Source: Flavobacterium haoranii (lineage in GTDB: Bacteria > Bacteroidota > Bacteroidia > Flavobacteriales > Flavobacteriaceae). Taken from it: 64,000 bases of DNA. Each line of letters opens with the position of its first letter. The first letter of the stretch is position 1. Below are positions 53,710 to 62,671 of this stretch, piece by piece. The translations under genes were made by a program, and so were the position numbers. Below the pieces are notes generated by a model that searched no databases, was not told where the DNA came from, and was given only the letters and a program-made list of their open reading frames with translations. Location: contig NZ_CP045292.1 of assembly GCF_009363055.1 (NCBI RefSeq), forward strand, positions 682,001 through 746,000, in the 5' to 3' direction.

Positions 53710-54375
53710 TTAAATGATACCTAAATCTTTAGCGATTGCAATTAAGTGAATGTTATTGTTGGCTTTAAAATAATCTTTGAGTTTTGCGACTCTTTTTTCG
53801 ATAGTGCTTTTGCTGTTTGGGGTAATGTTTAACTTTTTAAATACAGTTTCCATATTTTCAAGCGGAACACCGTTTGCGAGATGGGTGAGTAATGCAATAT
53901 CGTAGTGGTCAATTTCTTTGGTTGTTTTATCTTGTAACAAATGTGCAAGGTCGGGAGTTATATAGGTTTGTTCCTGAAGTAAAGCTTCAATAGCTTTTTT
54001 GAGTTGGTCAATACTATTTCGACCTTTGTGTACATAAGCATTGATGTTTTGTTTTTCAAAAAGCGATTTGATGGTATGTGCTTTATCTTCAACAGAATAA
54101 ACAATGATATTAAGTGTAGGCTCTATTTTTTTGATGGCTTCAATAAGTTTGTCGCCTGAGGGGATTTCAACTTTTCTATAGTCTTCCACAAAAGATAAAT
54201 CCGTTATTAGCAAATCAAAAGGTTCTAGATTTTGTTTTGCTTTTTTAAATTTTAATAAGGCATCATCACAATATTTTGCGTATTGTACTTCTTGAATACC
54301 TAAATTTTCAAGCGTTTGTTTTACGGCTATATTGATACTGTCAAAATCTTCTGCTATTAAAACCTTTTTAAACAT
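53710..54375 (-). CDS. Response regulator with LuxR-like output
   Basis: A 221-residue cytosolic regulator. The receiver domain (about 1-125) has LIAEDF at the acidic pocket and LLITDLSF with the phospho-accepting Asp, then IVYSV and the Lys of VHKGRN. The C-terminal part (about 150-220) matches a GerE-like HTH (LTHLANG, SKSTIEKRVAKLKDYF). The ATG at 54375 is chosen, 7 bp after the kinase stop; an upstream start would overlap the kinase. It pairs with the kinase. Confidence 0.9.
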   Translation of the reverse strand: MFKKVLIAEDFDSINIAVKQTLENLGIQEVQYAKYCDDALLKFKKAKQNLEPFDLLITDLSFVEDYRKVEIPSGDKLIEAIKKIEPTLNIIVYSVEDKAHTIKSLFEKQNINAYVHKGRNSIDQLKKAIEALLQEQTYITPDLAHLLQDKTTKEIDHYDIALLTHLANGVPLENMETVFKKLNITPNSKSTIEKRVAKLKDYFKANNNIHLIAIAKDLGII

Positions 54376-54382
54376 CTTCAAT

Positions 54383-56038
54383 TTATTTTGGAATTTCAAT
54401 TTTTACTTTAAATCCTTTTTGAGGAGCTGTGTCAAAATTAATTTTTCCTTTTATAGAATGAATACGGTTTTCCACATTTTGAAGTCCATTTTTTAAATTT
54501 AATAAATTATTTGTCCCAATTCCGTTATCTGAATAGTTGATTTGTATATTTTTTTTATCTGATCTAATTGAAATACTTGCAATTGAACAGTGACTGTGTT
54601 TTTTCATATTCACCATTAATTCTTGAAGGACTCTGTAGATAATTATTTTAAATTCTTTTGAAATTTTAGAATGATTAAACCCATCAACATTTAAAATTAT
54701 ATTTCTGCCAGAAGAGTTATAAGTCGATAGCATTGATTTTAGTTTTTCTAAATACTGTTCTCCTGTATCGATATTTTTATTTTCATTAGAAATATTTCGT
54801 GTTTTATTGTAAATAGTTTCTAAATTTTCGAGCAAGGTTTCTTTATTACCAATGTTTTCTAGGTCTTGCGTTTCAGCAAATGCCATTGTATTATAAACAT
54901 CATTAGCTAACTCATCATGTAATTTTTTAGCAATACGAGCTTCGGTTAAATAAGCGGTTTCCTTAATTCTCTTTTGATTTCTTTTTTTGATTTGGTAATA
55001 CACTCCAAAACTTGATAAGCACACTAAAATTATTATTGCAATAGAATATTCTTTTAACTGTTTTTGTTTATCGAGTTCTTTTAAAGTTTCTTTGGAATCG
55101 TATTTTATTTTAGCAAATTGATTTTTAGCTTTTTGACGAACAGTTTTAATGCTATCGTTTAATTTTAAAGATTGTAATGCAAATTTTTTGGCATCATCAG
55201 CTTTTGAGAGTTTTGTAAGAAAATATAAGGCTTCAATTTTATCGTCGGGGTTATTTGTTATTTTAGCCATTTCATAGGCTTTTAAAGCATTACTTTTAGT
55301 AATATGTAGCTCTTTGTTTTCATAAAACTCGGCAAAATGCATGTAAGAAGCGGTAAGTCCAAAAATATCCTTTTCTTGTTCTCTAATTTCTTTTGATAGC
55401 GTAGCCAATTCAATTGCTTTTTTATCGTTCAATTTAAACATTGTGTAGCCTAAATTATCCAATACTCTAGCATATTCAAGAGGCAAAGACCGCAAAGAAT
55501 TATTTTTAACCAATGGTTCTAATACCGATTTAGCTTTAGCATAGTTTTTCTGTTTCATGTAATTGTAAGCCAAATTGTTTTTGATGATGCATTTTGAAAC
55601 TTCATCCGAAGTAATACTTAAACTTTTTTGATAGTAGTATTGAGCTTCATCATAGTTAGCTTGTTCTAATGAAGCCAAACCTAAACTATTGTATATGAAA
55701 GTAGAATAACTTTTTTTAGTATCATTATTTATATATTTTAAAGCTTCGGTAACTGTTTCTTCACAACCCGAATAATCATTTTTTATTCTTTGAATCTCAG
55801 ACATCATTAATATTGGATAAATGATGTTTTTATTGTCATTTTGACTTTCGCAAATTAACTTTGTTTTTTGATAATAGTAAAATGCCGAGTCGTATTTGCT
55901 AGATTCAAAAAATGCCTCAGCTTTTTGATAAGACTTTAAATAGGAAGCGTTATTTTTTACATTTGATTCACAGGAAAATAAACTGAAAATCAGGATTATA
56001 AAATAAAATAACGGGAAATGGATTTTTTTAATTGCCAT
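54383..56038 (-). CDS. Sensor histidine kinase with TPR sensor and lipoprotein-type signal
   Basis: A 551-residue protein. A signal ending in FSLFSC suggests a lipid-modified or membrane-tethered N-terminus; TPR repeats fill residues about 30-300; a transmembrane helix (SIAIIILVCLSSFGVYYQI) leads to a HisKA_3-like dimerisation box LHDELANDVYNTM and HATPase domain (N-box VLQELMVNMKKHSHC, G1 DNGIG, G2 GLQNVENRI). This TPR-HK architecture is common in Bacteroidota. The signal seen by the TPR domain is unknown. It is followed by its LuxR-type regulator. Confidence 0.9.
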   Translation of the reverse strand: MAIKKIHFPLFYFIILIFSLFSCESNVKNNASYLKSYQKAEAFFESSKYDSAFYYYQKTKLICESQNDNKNIIYPILMMSEIQRIKNDYSGCEETVTEALKYINNDTKKSYSTFIYNSLGLASLEQANYDEAQYYYQKSLSITSDEVSKCIIKNNLAYNYMKQKNYAKAKSVLEPLVKNNSLRSLPLEYARVLDNLGYTMFKLNDKKAIELATLSKEIREQEKDIFGLTASYMHFAEFYENKELHITKSNALKAYEMAKITNNPDDKIEALYFLTKLSKADDAKKFALQSLKLNDSIKTVRQKAKNQFAKIKYDSKETLKELDKQKQLKEYSIAIIILVCLSSFGVYYQIKKRNQKRIKETAYLTEARIAKKLHDELANDVYNTMAFAETQDLENIGNKETLLENLETIYNKTRNISNENKNIDTGEQYLEKLKSMLSTYNSSGRNIILNVDGFNHSKISKEFKIIIYRVLQELMVNMKKHSHCSIASISIRSDKKNIQINYSDNGIGTNNLLNLKNGLQNVENRIHSIKGKINFDTAPQKGFKVKIEIPK

Positions 56039-56282
56039 TCCCCGAAAATAGATAATTATTTTTTATTGAAGAAGAAAAAAATGAAAGAGAAGAGAGTTAA
56101 TCTTTTGATAGTTAAGAAGTATGTAAAGCCAAGATAATACTCAGTCGATTGTTTTATAAAATGGAATGTGTTTTTAATTCATTTGTAATAAAGCAATAAA
56201 ATACTAGTAAGGTTATTTTACAAATGAAGTAGAAATAAAAAACGCAACTATTTGAATTTCAAATAATTGCGTTTTAATTAAG

Positions 56283-56356
56283 TGACCTCGACAGGATTCA
56301 AACCTGTAACCTTCTGAGCCGTAATCAGATGCGCTATTCAGTTGCGCCACGAGGCC
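56283..56356 (-). tRNA. tRNA-Arg (anticodon ACG)
   Basis: The minus strand folds into a full cloverleaf: acceptor GGCCTCG/CGAGGTC (one G-U), D-stem GCGC/GCGC, anticodon stem TCTGA/TCAGA with loop TTACGGC, T-stem ACAGG/CCTGT with TTTGAAT loop. ACG reads arginine CGN codons after A34 deamination. No CCA is encoded; discriminator is A. The gene is stand-alone, 74 nt. Confidence 0.97.
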
Positions 56357-56534
56357 GTTTCACATTCTCGGTAAGAATTACCTTGTTTGCGGGTGCAAAT
56401 ATAGTAAGAATTGCTTAAAACACAAACTCAATTTGTAAAAATACCAAAAAAATATTTTAATTATTTTTATAGTATTGAAAATCAATACGTTTTAAGTTAA
56501 ATAAATCAAATTAGTTTTTAACGTTTAAATAGTG

Positions 56535-56542
56535 TATCTTTG
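56535..56542 (+). promoter_or_regulatory. -7 box TATCTTTG upstream of rpsU
   Basis: A perfect TAnnTTTG box that would give a leader of about 240 nt before rpsU. The intervening 56549-56786 shows no gene and no conspicuous hairpin beyond short GC pairs near 56755, so a long untranslated leader is the simplest reading. Confidence 0.5.
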
Positions 56543-56786
56543 CAAACAGTTAGTCAGTTTATTATATATCGGTATTTTTCTTTTCAGTTTAAATCCCTTC
56601 CTAATACTTTTATCTAACCTACAGCTTTTTTAAATTGTTTTTGGAAGAAAATTATTTTTCCATTATTTAAATCTAAAATTTTAAATATTTTAATTTGAGC
56701 GTAGTTATTTATAATGTAAAATTTATAGTAAACAAGACTAAAATTTACTAATCATGCGGCTTTTTGCTGTTTAAAAAAATAATTTT

Positions 56787-56981
56787 ATGCTTATAATTGA
56801 AGTAAAACCAGGAGAAAATATTGATAGAGCTTTAAAAAAGTTTAAAAATAAAGTGAGAAAAGTTAAACAAGTTCAGCAATTGAGAGAAAACCAACACTTT
56901 ACTAAAAAATCAGTTGCTAGAAGAGAAGAAATTGGAAAAGCTAAATATATTCAGCATTTAAAAGATACGCTTCAAGATTAA
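56787..56981 (+). CDS. rpsU: 30S ribosomal protein bS21
   Basis: A 64-residue basic protein starting MLIIEVKPGENIDRALKKFK with the standard bS21 pattern and the KVRKVKQVQQLRENQHFTKKSVARRE helix. It binds the platform of the 30S near the anti-Shine-Dalgarno. The upstream A/T-rich sequence has no Shine-Dalgarno. Its stop overlaps by 3 bp the end of a convergent small gene. Confidence 0.97.
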   Translation: MLIIEVKPGENIDRALKKFKNKVRKVKQVQQLRENQHFTKKSVARREEIGKAKYIQHLKDTLQD

Positions 56982-57121
56982 TTACCCAAAGCTTTAGTGG
57001 TAATAAAATAACGCCAAGCAATAATTGCCTTTTGTATTTTAGTCGCTTTTGATAAATCTAAGCGTTTTTTCGAATAACTAGGTAATAAAACCTTGTTGAG
57101 TTTAGCTAAAAATTTATGCAT
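56978..57121 (-). CDS. 47-residue conserved-looking small protein
   Basis: Reads MHKFLAKLNKVLLPSYSKKR, then LDLSKATKIQKAIIAWRYFI and TTKALGN. Basic and helical, with a pattern (LAKLNKxLLPSYSKK, KAIIxWRYF) that I recognise from many flavobacterial genomes, where it is sometimes mislabelled as SsrA-binding protein; it is too short to be SmpB. Convergent with rpsU. Function unknown. Confidence 0.75.
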   Translation of the reverse strand: MHKFLAKLNKVLLPSYSKKRLDLSKATKIQKAIIAWRYFITTKALGN

Positions 57122-57147
57122 TTTGTTTTTTGAGCAAATGTAAAAAA

Positions 57148-57177
57148 ATAAATCCCGAATTCACATTCGGGATTTAT
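57148..57177 (-). terminator. Terminator of the BlaI/BlaR1-type operon
   Basis: A perfect 13-bp stem ATAAATCCCGAAT / ATTCGGGATTTAT (57148-57160 with 57165-57177), loop TCAC, followed on the minus strand by six T residues. Confidence 0.85.
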
Positions 57178-57181
57178 CATT

Positions 57182-59086
57182 TTATTTTGTTTTTGCTTTC
57201 TCAGCTTCAGCTTTCGCTCGCTCTATTTCTTCTTTTGCTTTTTCGATTTCTACTTTTGCCTTTTCTAATTCTGCCTTAGATTTTTCAATTTCAGCTTTGG
57301 CATTCTCCATTTCTGCTTTAGATTTTTCCATTTCAGCTTTTGCTTTTAGCATGTCGCTATTCATTTTCTTTTTTTGAATTTCGATGATTTTTTTATCATT
57401 TTCCTTAACAATGTTAATAGTCTGAATTTCATCAGGATTTATTTCGTCTAATTCCGATTTATTTATTTTTTTTCCATTTACAATTATTACAGCGTCATCT
57501 GGAATTCCCGCCGAATTTTTAGTGATAATTTTAATTTCATTTCGATTATTGTTTTTACTTACATTAACCGATTTGATGATTTTAGAATCTAAATTATCCA
57601 TTTCTTCTTTAGAAATTTCTTTATCATTTAAGAAGATATTAGTGTTAGGAGTTTCGTCAGATATAGTAGAATTTCCTTTAAAAATCATTACTTTTCTGTT
57701 AGTAAAATCATCTTCATTAATAGCAACAGAACCATCAACTGTTACAATTTTATCTTTTAATTCATCTTTAGAATATTCTTTTCCGTTAATGATGTAGATA
57801 TCTTCACCATTATTTGTTTTTTTAACATCAATAGTTTCAATTTCTGGAATAGCCTTATTCCAAGAAATTTCACCATTGTCTGAGTTCTGAACATGACCTG
57901 CAATTTCTGCCATTTGTTGATCTCCAAAACCAATTTTTCCATTAGGTTCTAATTCTTTATAGAATACAATTGGTTCAATTGGTGAGGCTGATTTTCTGGA
58001 AAGCTGACCTGTATTGCCATCTTTGTCTTTATAAGAAATTGAAATAGCTGTAATTTCGTTGGCACTATTTCGCTTAATTTTTGAAACTTTTAATTCTATT
58101 CCATGTTCTTTTTTAAAAGTTTCGGTTTCTTTTTTAATTTCAGCATCAGTAGTGTTTTTAGTAATCAGAAATTGTACAATTTCGACAACATGAACTTCAT
58201 TAATGTTTGTTGCTGTTTTAATTTGAGCAATAGTTTTTACTTGGAAACTTAAAAAGAATACTAGTAACAATGGTATCATTATAGAATATTTCCATTGTTT
58301 TCTTTTGTTTGAAGGATTTGTGTTTAACATAACGATTCGTTTTTTGATTAATGATTGATAAAATTGATTTGTGATTGATAATTGATTTTTTGTACCAATA
58401 GTTTTTAATAATGTTTTTTGATATAAATAAGAATTTTGAGTGATATTTTGAGTTTCAGCATCGGCAATAAATTCTAAATTTTGTAGTATTGCTTTTTTGT
58501 ACAACCAAGCTACAGGATTAACCCATAATAGAATGGTTAAAAATTTACTGGTCAATACATCTAGAGAATGAAGCTGTTTAATATGAATATTTTCGTGAAT
58601 AAAAATTAATTCTAATTCTTCTTTAGAAAATTTTTCTTTATTGTAAACCAAATAGTTAAAGAATGAAAATGGATTATCATAACTATTGTTTTCCACTAAA
58701 ATTAATTGGTTTACTTTGTCTTTTTTTCCAGTTTTTAATACCTTAATAAAAGACATTAATTCAATAATTATCTTAAAAAATAAAATTGATGAAATTAAAA
58801 CATAACCAACTTGTGCTATATAATCTAAATTAAAGTTATTTGTCTTAGAATCAATTGGACTTTCAAGTAAAAGTGAATCAAAATTTTGATTTACAGTTTG
58901 TGGTTCAATCCAAATAATTTTTGAATAGGATAGAAGCGGTAAAACAAAAGAAATTACTATTCCTAAAAGCAAAAAGAATCTGTTATTTTGGAAAAAGGTT
59001 TCTTTTTTTAGAAAAATGATATAAAATAAATAATGAATAATAAGTAATCCATTAACTTTTAAAAAATATAGCCAAATACTTTCCAT
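57182..59086 (-). CDS. BlaR1/MecR1-type M56 metallopeptidase with long coiled-coil tail
   Basis: A 634-residue membrane protein. Residues 1-290 form the BlaR1 peptidase with about four transmembrane helices; the gluzincin motif HENIH is near residue 165 (IFIHENIHIKQ), with the distal Glu in LEFIADAETQ. The remaining periplasmic part lacks a penicillin-binding domain; it has two or three similar segments (NGKEYSKDELKDK, NDKEISKEEMD, NGKKINKSELDE) and ends with about seven KAExEKA heptads of coiled coil. It would transduce a cell-envelope signal to the BlaI-type repressor next door. The signal is not beta-lactam by domain content. Confidence 0.92.
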   Translation of the reverse strand: MESIWLYFLKVNGLLIIHYLFYIIFLKKETFFQNNRFFLLLGIVISFVLPLLSYSKIIWIEPQTVNQNFDSLLLESPIDSKTNNFNLDYIAQVGYVLISSILFFKIIIELMSFIKVLKTGKKDKVNQLILVENNSYDNPFSFFNYLVYNKEKFSKEELELIFIHENIHIKQLHSLDVLTSKFLTILLWVNPVAWLYKKAILQNLEFIADAETQNITQNSYLYQKTLLKTIGTKNQLSITNQFYQSLIKKRIVMLNTNPSNKRKQWKYSIMIPLLLVFFLSFQVKTIAQIKTATNINEVHVVEIVQFLITKNTTDAEIKKETETFKKEHGIELKVSKIKRNSANEITAISISYKDKDGNTGQLSRKSASPIEPIVFYKELEPNGKIGFGDQQMAEIAGHVQNSDNGEISWNKAIPEIETIDVKKTNNGEDIYIINGKEYSKDELKDKIVTVDGSVAINEDDFTNRKVMIFKGNSTISDETPNTNIFLNDKEISKEEMDNLDSKIIKSVNVSKNNNRNEIKIITKNSAGIPDDAVIIVNGKKINKSELDEINPDEIQTINIVKENDKKIIEIQKKKMNSDMLKAKAEMEKSKAEMENAKAEIEKSKAELEKAKVEIEKAKEEIERAKAEAEKAKTK

Positions 59087-59087
59087 A

Positions 59088-59447
59088 TCATTTCTTTTTA
59101 TCTATTAATTCTAAGATTTCACGTAATTCTTCAGCGGAAATTTTTTCTTCTTCAGCAAAGAACGAAACCAAATTTTTATAGGAATTATTGAAATAGTTTG
59201 AAATAGCAGTATTCATATATTTCTTTCTATATTCTTCAATAGTAACAAGCGGATAATATTGATGTGTTTTCCCATAGGCAGTATAACCTACATATCCTTT
59301 TTCTTCAAGATTGCGAACAATAGTAGAAAGTGTATTGTAATGCGGTTTGTCTTCAGAAATTTCTTCCAGTATGTCTTTTACGAAAGCTTTCTTTAACTTC
59401 CATAAAATTTGCATAATTTCTTCTTCTTTATTGGTAAGCTTTTGCAT
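59088..59447 (-). CDS. BlaI/MecI/CopY-type repressor
   Basis: A 119-residue winged-helix protein with LTNKEEEIMQILWKLKKAFVKDI, the recognition helix HYNTLSTIVRNLEEKGYV, and YPLVTIEEYRKK before the dimerisation helices. BlaI proteins are cleaved when the M56 partner is activated. Gene order repressor-peptidase, one base apart, is standard. A promoter with an overlapping palindrome lies upstream. Confidence 0.95.
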   Translation of the reverse strand: MQKLTNKEEEIMQILWKLKKAFVKDILEEISEDKPHYNTLSTIVRNLEEKGYVGYTAYGKTHQYYPLVTIEEYRKKYMNTAISNYFNNSYKNLVSFFAEEEKISAEELREILELIDKKK

Positions 59448-59476
59448 AATATAAATGTATTATTTGATTGATAAAT

Positions 59477-59517
59477 CAAACATATAACTATATTTTTAGT
59501 TTTACAACTATAAAACT
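59477..59517 (-). promoter_or_regulatory. Promoter and probable operator of the BlaI/BlaR1-type operon
   Basis: On the minus strand TTG (59507-59505), 20 bp, TATGTTTG (59484-59477). AGTTTTA-CAACTA-TAAAACT (59498-59517) is an inverted repeat that covers the -33 TTG, so the BlaI-type repressor could bind there and control its own operon. Confidence 0.65.
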
Positions 59518-59635
59518 AGTTATTTAACTATTTTTTAAGTTTTATGTTATTCGTCGTTTATTTATGCTTCACAACGTTAATGAAGTGGGCTGATTATTAA
59601 TTTGTTTATTTTCAATTATTTTTTAATGATACTTT

Positions 59636-60754
59636 ATTAAAAAAAATTACGTATTAGCATTTTTGTTAAGTTCATTTTTGGGTTTAGCACAAACTGAAGA
59701 TGTGTCACCAAATCTATCACATCCTTCGAATAATAGTTTACTAGTGAATAACACGAATAGTTCTATTTTAACCACATCTTTTTTATATGATATTTCAACA
59801 GCAATTGGAGCTTCTGGAAATGCAGGTGTAGTTTTTGTAAATAATGAGTTTTGGGTTTCTGCATGGGCTTCAAACAATATCCATTTGTTAGATAGTTCAG
59901 GAGCTTTTAGTTCAACTTTTCAAGTAGCAGGTTTAACTGGTACACGTTCTATGACGACAGATGGTACCTATGTTTATTGTGGTACCGCTGGTTCAACAAT
60001 TTATAGAGTAAATCCAGTAACCAAAGTAGTTGTAAACACTATAGCGGTTTCATCATCTGTTACGGCAAGATTTTGTACATATGATCCTACATTAGATGGA
60101 GGAAATGGTGGTTTTTGGATTGCAAATTTTAATACAGATATTGCTTCAATCAGTATGACTGGTACACAATTATCTTTAATTCCGGCTGCGACTCACGGTT
60201 TAACAGGAATGTATGGAGCAGCAGTTTATAATAATAATGGCAATCATTATTTATTTGTATATCATCAAGGAGGCGCTAATAATGATCAAATAACAGTATT
60301 AAATTTAACAACAGGCTTACAAACGGGTGATACTTATGATTTTTTCGTTAATGATTCGCAACCAGCTGGTTCTACAAGTTCATTAGCTGGAGGGATGTTT
60401 TTATCGTCTTCTGTAGTCTCGGGTCAAGATACCTTGATAGGTGTTTCACAAGCAACACCCAATAATTTGTTATTTGGTATGAATTTAGATACAGTTTTAG
60501 CAACGGATTCGTTTAAATCATCAAATTTTGTGGTATATCCAAATCCAGCAACAGACTATTTATCATTTTCAACTAAAAATAATGTAAAAATAAAACAATT
60601 AAGAGTAGTAGATGTTTTAGGACAACTGGTAATAGATAAGCCTAATTTTACACATTCAAAAATTGATATTTCAAATTTGAATTCAGGAATCTATTTTGTA
60701 TCGCTTTTTGATGAAAATAATCAATCGCAAACTATAAAAGTTATCAAAAAATAA
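59636..60754 (+). CDS. Secreted T9SS type A protein with beta-propeller-like body
   Basis: About 372 residues. Reading from ATT at 59636 gives a perfect signal peptide (KKNYVLAFLLSSFLGLAQ), whereas the only other starts (TTG 59663) cut the signal in half; there is no in-frame ATG before it. The body has repeated beta-strands (GTRSMTTDGTYVYCGTAGSTI, YRVNPVTKVVV, FWIANFNTDIASIS) resembling a propeller. A C-terminal T9SS type A sorting domain begins FVVYPNPATDYLSF and ends SGIYFVSLFDENNQSQTIKV. It would be secreted and may be surface-bound. Confidence 0.85.
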   Translation: MKKNYVLAFLLSSFLGLAQTEDVSPNLSHPSNNSLLVNNTNSSILTTSFLYDISTAIGASGNAGVVFVNNEFWVSAWASNNIHLLDSSGAFSSTFQVAGLTGTRSMTTDGTYVYCGTAGSTIYRVNPVTKVVVNTIAVSSSVTARFCTYDPTLDGGNGGFWIANFNTDIASISMTGTQLSLIPAATHGLTGMYGAAVYNNNGNHYLFVYHQGGANNDQITVLNLTTGLQTGDTYDFFVNDSQPAGSTSSLAGGMFLSSSVVSGQDTLIGVSQATPNNLLFGMNLDTVLATDSFKSSNFVVYPNPATDYLSFSTKNNVKIKQLRVVDVLGQLVIDKPNFTHSKIDISNLNSGIYFVSLFDENNQSQTIKVIKK

Positions 60755-60768
60755 TAGTTTAGATTTAG

Positions 60769-60799
60769 AAAACGCCTTCACTATTTGTTGAGGCGTTTT
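60769..60799. terminator. Terminator between convergent T9SS and MFS genes
   Basis: AAAACGCCT (60769-60777) and AGGCGTTTT (60791-60799) form a 9-bp stem with a 13-nt loop and A/T flanks, working for both strands. The MFS stop codon lies in the loop. Confidence 0.7.
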
Positions 60800-62007
60800 T
60801 CTTTTGAAACTAAAATAAATACCCAATAGCCTAATGCGGTGCCAATTAAGCCTAAACTACCCATGAATGCCCAATTATATTGGTAACCAAAGGCATTAAT
60901 ATTTTCCATTCCTGTTTTTGCAGAAAGAATATGTGCCATGCTGTAACTCATCGTAAAAATTGCCATGTAACGTCCTTCGTGACCTTTTGGTGCGCGACTC
61001 ATTGCAAATGAATTTGAGAAAGGAAAGGCTAACATTTCGCCAAATGTCATTAAAAACATCATGATCCATAAAACAATTTCCCATTCATTAAACAATAGCA
61101 TAAACATACAAACCGACATAATAAAGGTTCCAATAGTAACAATTTTTACTTTGTTTAACTGTCGCTTTTCTATATAACTTACAATTGGCATTTCCATTAA
61201 AAAAATCATTAATCCATTAAAGGTGAGGAGTAAGCCTGTTTTAAATTCGGTCATATTAAATTGTTCTCTATGATAAAGTGGGAGCGTAGTAAATAATTGG
61301 AAAAATATAATTCCTATTAATATACACTGAGTTAGAAATATCCAAAAGGGTAAATCTTTAAAAACTGATGCTGTTAAAACTTCTCCTGGATGTTCAGTGT
61401 CTTGATATTTTGATTTTTCTTTTTCTTTTACTTTGTACCAAAATATTAATATAGCTACAATACAAGTTGCACCATCTACCCAAAAAAGTCCTTTGTAACC
61501 AACATTCATAATAATTAAACCACCAAGCGCTGGTCCGGCTGCAAAGCCTAAGTTTATAGCTAATCGAACTAAAGTTAAAGCTCTGGTTCTGTTTTCGGGT
61601 TTTGCATATGCAGCTAACGAAACAAACATCGCAGGACGAAACATATCTGCAACAACCATTATTAAGAATATAGCTACTAATAACGATTCATATTGTGTAA
61701 TGTGTTGTAAGCCAAAAAACATTAATCCGCTAGTAAATAGACTGAAAATCATTATTTTGTAAAAACCTATCTTGTCGGATAATTTTCCACCAAGCCAAGA
61801 ACCAAGCATAGATCCACAACCAAAACTTACCATAATCCAACCGACTTGACTATACGTAAAACCTAAATCTTCTTTTAAGTATTTTGATAAAAAGGGTAGT
61901 ACCATTGTACCAGCTCTATTGATAAATGTTACCAGGGTAAGTATCCAAATTTCTCTAGAAAATCCTCTAAAATTATCGATGTATTTATGGAAAGCTTTTG
62001 TAAGCAT
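60781..62007 (-). CDS. MFS transporter
   Basis: A 408-residue inner-membrane protein with twelve hydrophobic segments. MFS signatures: GSWLGGKLSDKIGFYK between helices 2 and 3 (motif A) and RTRALTLVRLAINLGFAAGPALGG (motif C-like). A large cytosolic loop lies near residues 195-215. It resembles drug:H+ antiporters (DHA1); the substrate is unknown. A perfect -7 box (TACCTTTG on the minus strand, 62024-62031) lies 17 bp before the start. Confidence 0.93.
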   Translation of the reverse strand: MLTKAFHKYIDNFRGFSREIWILTLVTFINRAGTMVLPFLSKYLKEDLGFTYSQVGWIMVSFGCGSMLGSWLGGKLSDKIGFYKIMIFSLFTSGLMFFGLQHITQYESLLVAIFLIMVVADMFRPAMFVSLAAYAKPENRTRALTLVRLAINLGFAAGPALGGLIIMNVGYKGLFWVDGATCIVAILIFWYKVKEKEKSKYQDTEHPGEVLTASVFKDLPFWIFLTQCILIGIIFFQLFTTLPLYHREQFNMTEFKTGLLLTFNGLMIFLMEMPIVSYIEKRQLNKVKIVTIGTFIMSVCMFMLLFNEWEIVLWIMMFLMTFGEMLAFPFSNSFAMSRAPKGHEGRYMAIFTMSYSMAHILSAKTGMENINAFGYQYNWAFMGSLGLIGTALGYWVFILVSKEKRLNK

Positions 62008-62079
62008 GAATAATATTTAATTGCAAAGGTATTAAAGGTACTAAGAAAGATATGTTAATCTAACTTAAAATTATAAAAA

Positions 62080-62100
62080 AAGAGGATTAAAAATCCTCTT
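62080..62100 (-). terminator. Terminator at the end of rsmD
   Basis: AAGAGGATT (62080-62088) and AATCCTCTT (62092-62100) form a perfect 9-bp stem with a 3-nt loop, followed on the minus strand by six or more T residues. It overlaps the rsmD stop codon. Confidence 0.75.
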
Positions 62101-62671
62101 CATTTTCTTCTTCAAAATCTTCTTCTTCTTCAAATTCAAATTCGAAGAACGAAAAAGTGGTACCACCATAATGTTTAGAAAATGAAAAATGCATCATGTG
62201 ATCTAACTTCATATCTTTTGAATGTTCGACAATTAACATGCCATCTTCTTCTAGTAATTCATTCTCAAATATTAAAGTAATTATACTTTCAAACTGTTCT
62301 TGTGATAAATGATAGGGTGGATCGGCAAAAATAATATCGTAAGAACTATTACTTCTTTCTAAAAATTTAAAAACATCACTTTTTATTGTTGTAATATCAA
62401 AATCGAGTTCTGTAGAAATTTTCTTGATGTAATTGATACAACCAAAATCGGCATCAACACTTGTAATGGGTTTTGCACCTCTAGAAGCAAATTCATAACT
62501 AATATTTCCTGTTCCAGAAAACAAATCTAAAATACGTAATTCACTGAAATTGAAGTGATTGTTTAAAATATTGAATAGCGATTCTTTCGCCATATCCGTT
62601 GTTGGTCGAACAGGCAATTTTTTTGGAGCAATTAGTCTTCTTCCTTTATATTTTCCCGATATAATTCTCAT
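62087..62671 (-). CDS. rsmD: 16S rRNA (guanine966-N2)-methyltransferase
   Basis: A 194-residue SAM-dependent methylase with MRIISGKYKGRRLI at the N-terminus, RPTTDMAKESLFNIL, motif I LDLFSGTGN, and the catalytic FADPPY. The C-terminus carries a Phe/Glu-rich acidic tail (FEFEEEEDFEEENEEDF) longer than usual. The start overlaps the upstream gene stop by 4 bp. Confidence 0.95.
   Translation of the reverse strand: MRIISGKYKGRRLIAPKKLPVRPTTDMAKESLFNILNNHFNFSELRILDLFSGTGNISYEFASRGAKPITSVDADFGCINYIKKISTELDFDITTIKSDVFKFLERSNSSYDIIFADPPYHLSQEQFESIITLIFENELLEEDGMLIVEHSKDMKLDHMMHFSFSKHYGGTTFSFFEFEFEEEEDFEEENEEDF

Noticed and set aside
57200..57350. Independent DNA tandem repeat in the BlaR1-type gene
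   Set aside because: The pattern follows a protein coiled-coil heptad (21 bp) and varies at synonymous sites, so it is a coding repeat and not a satellite.
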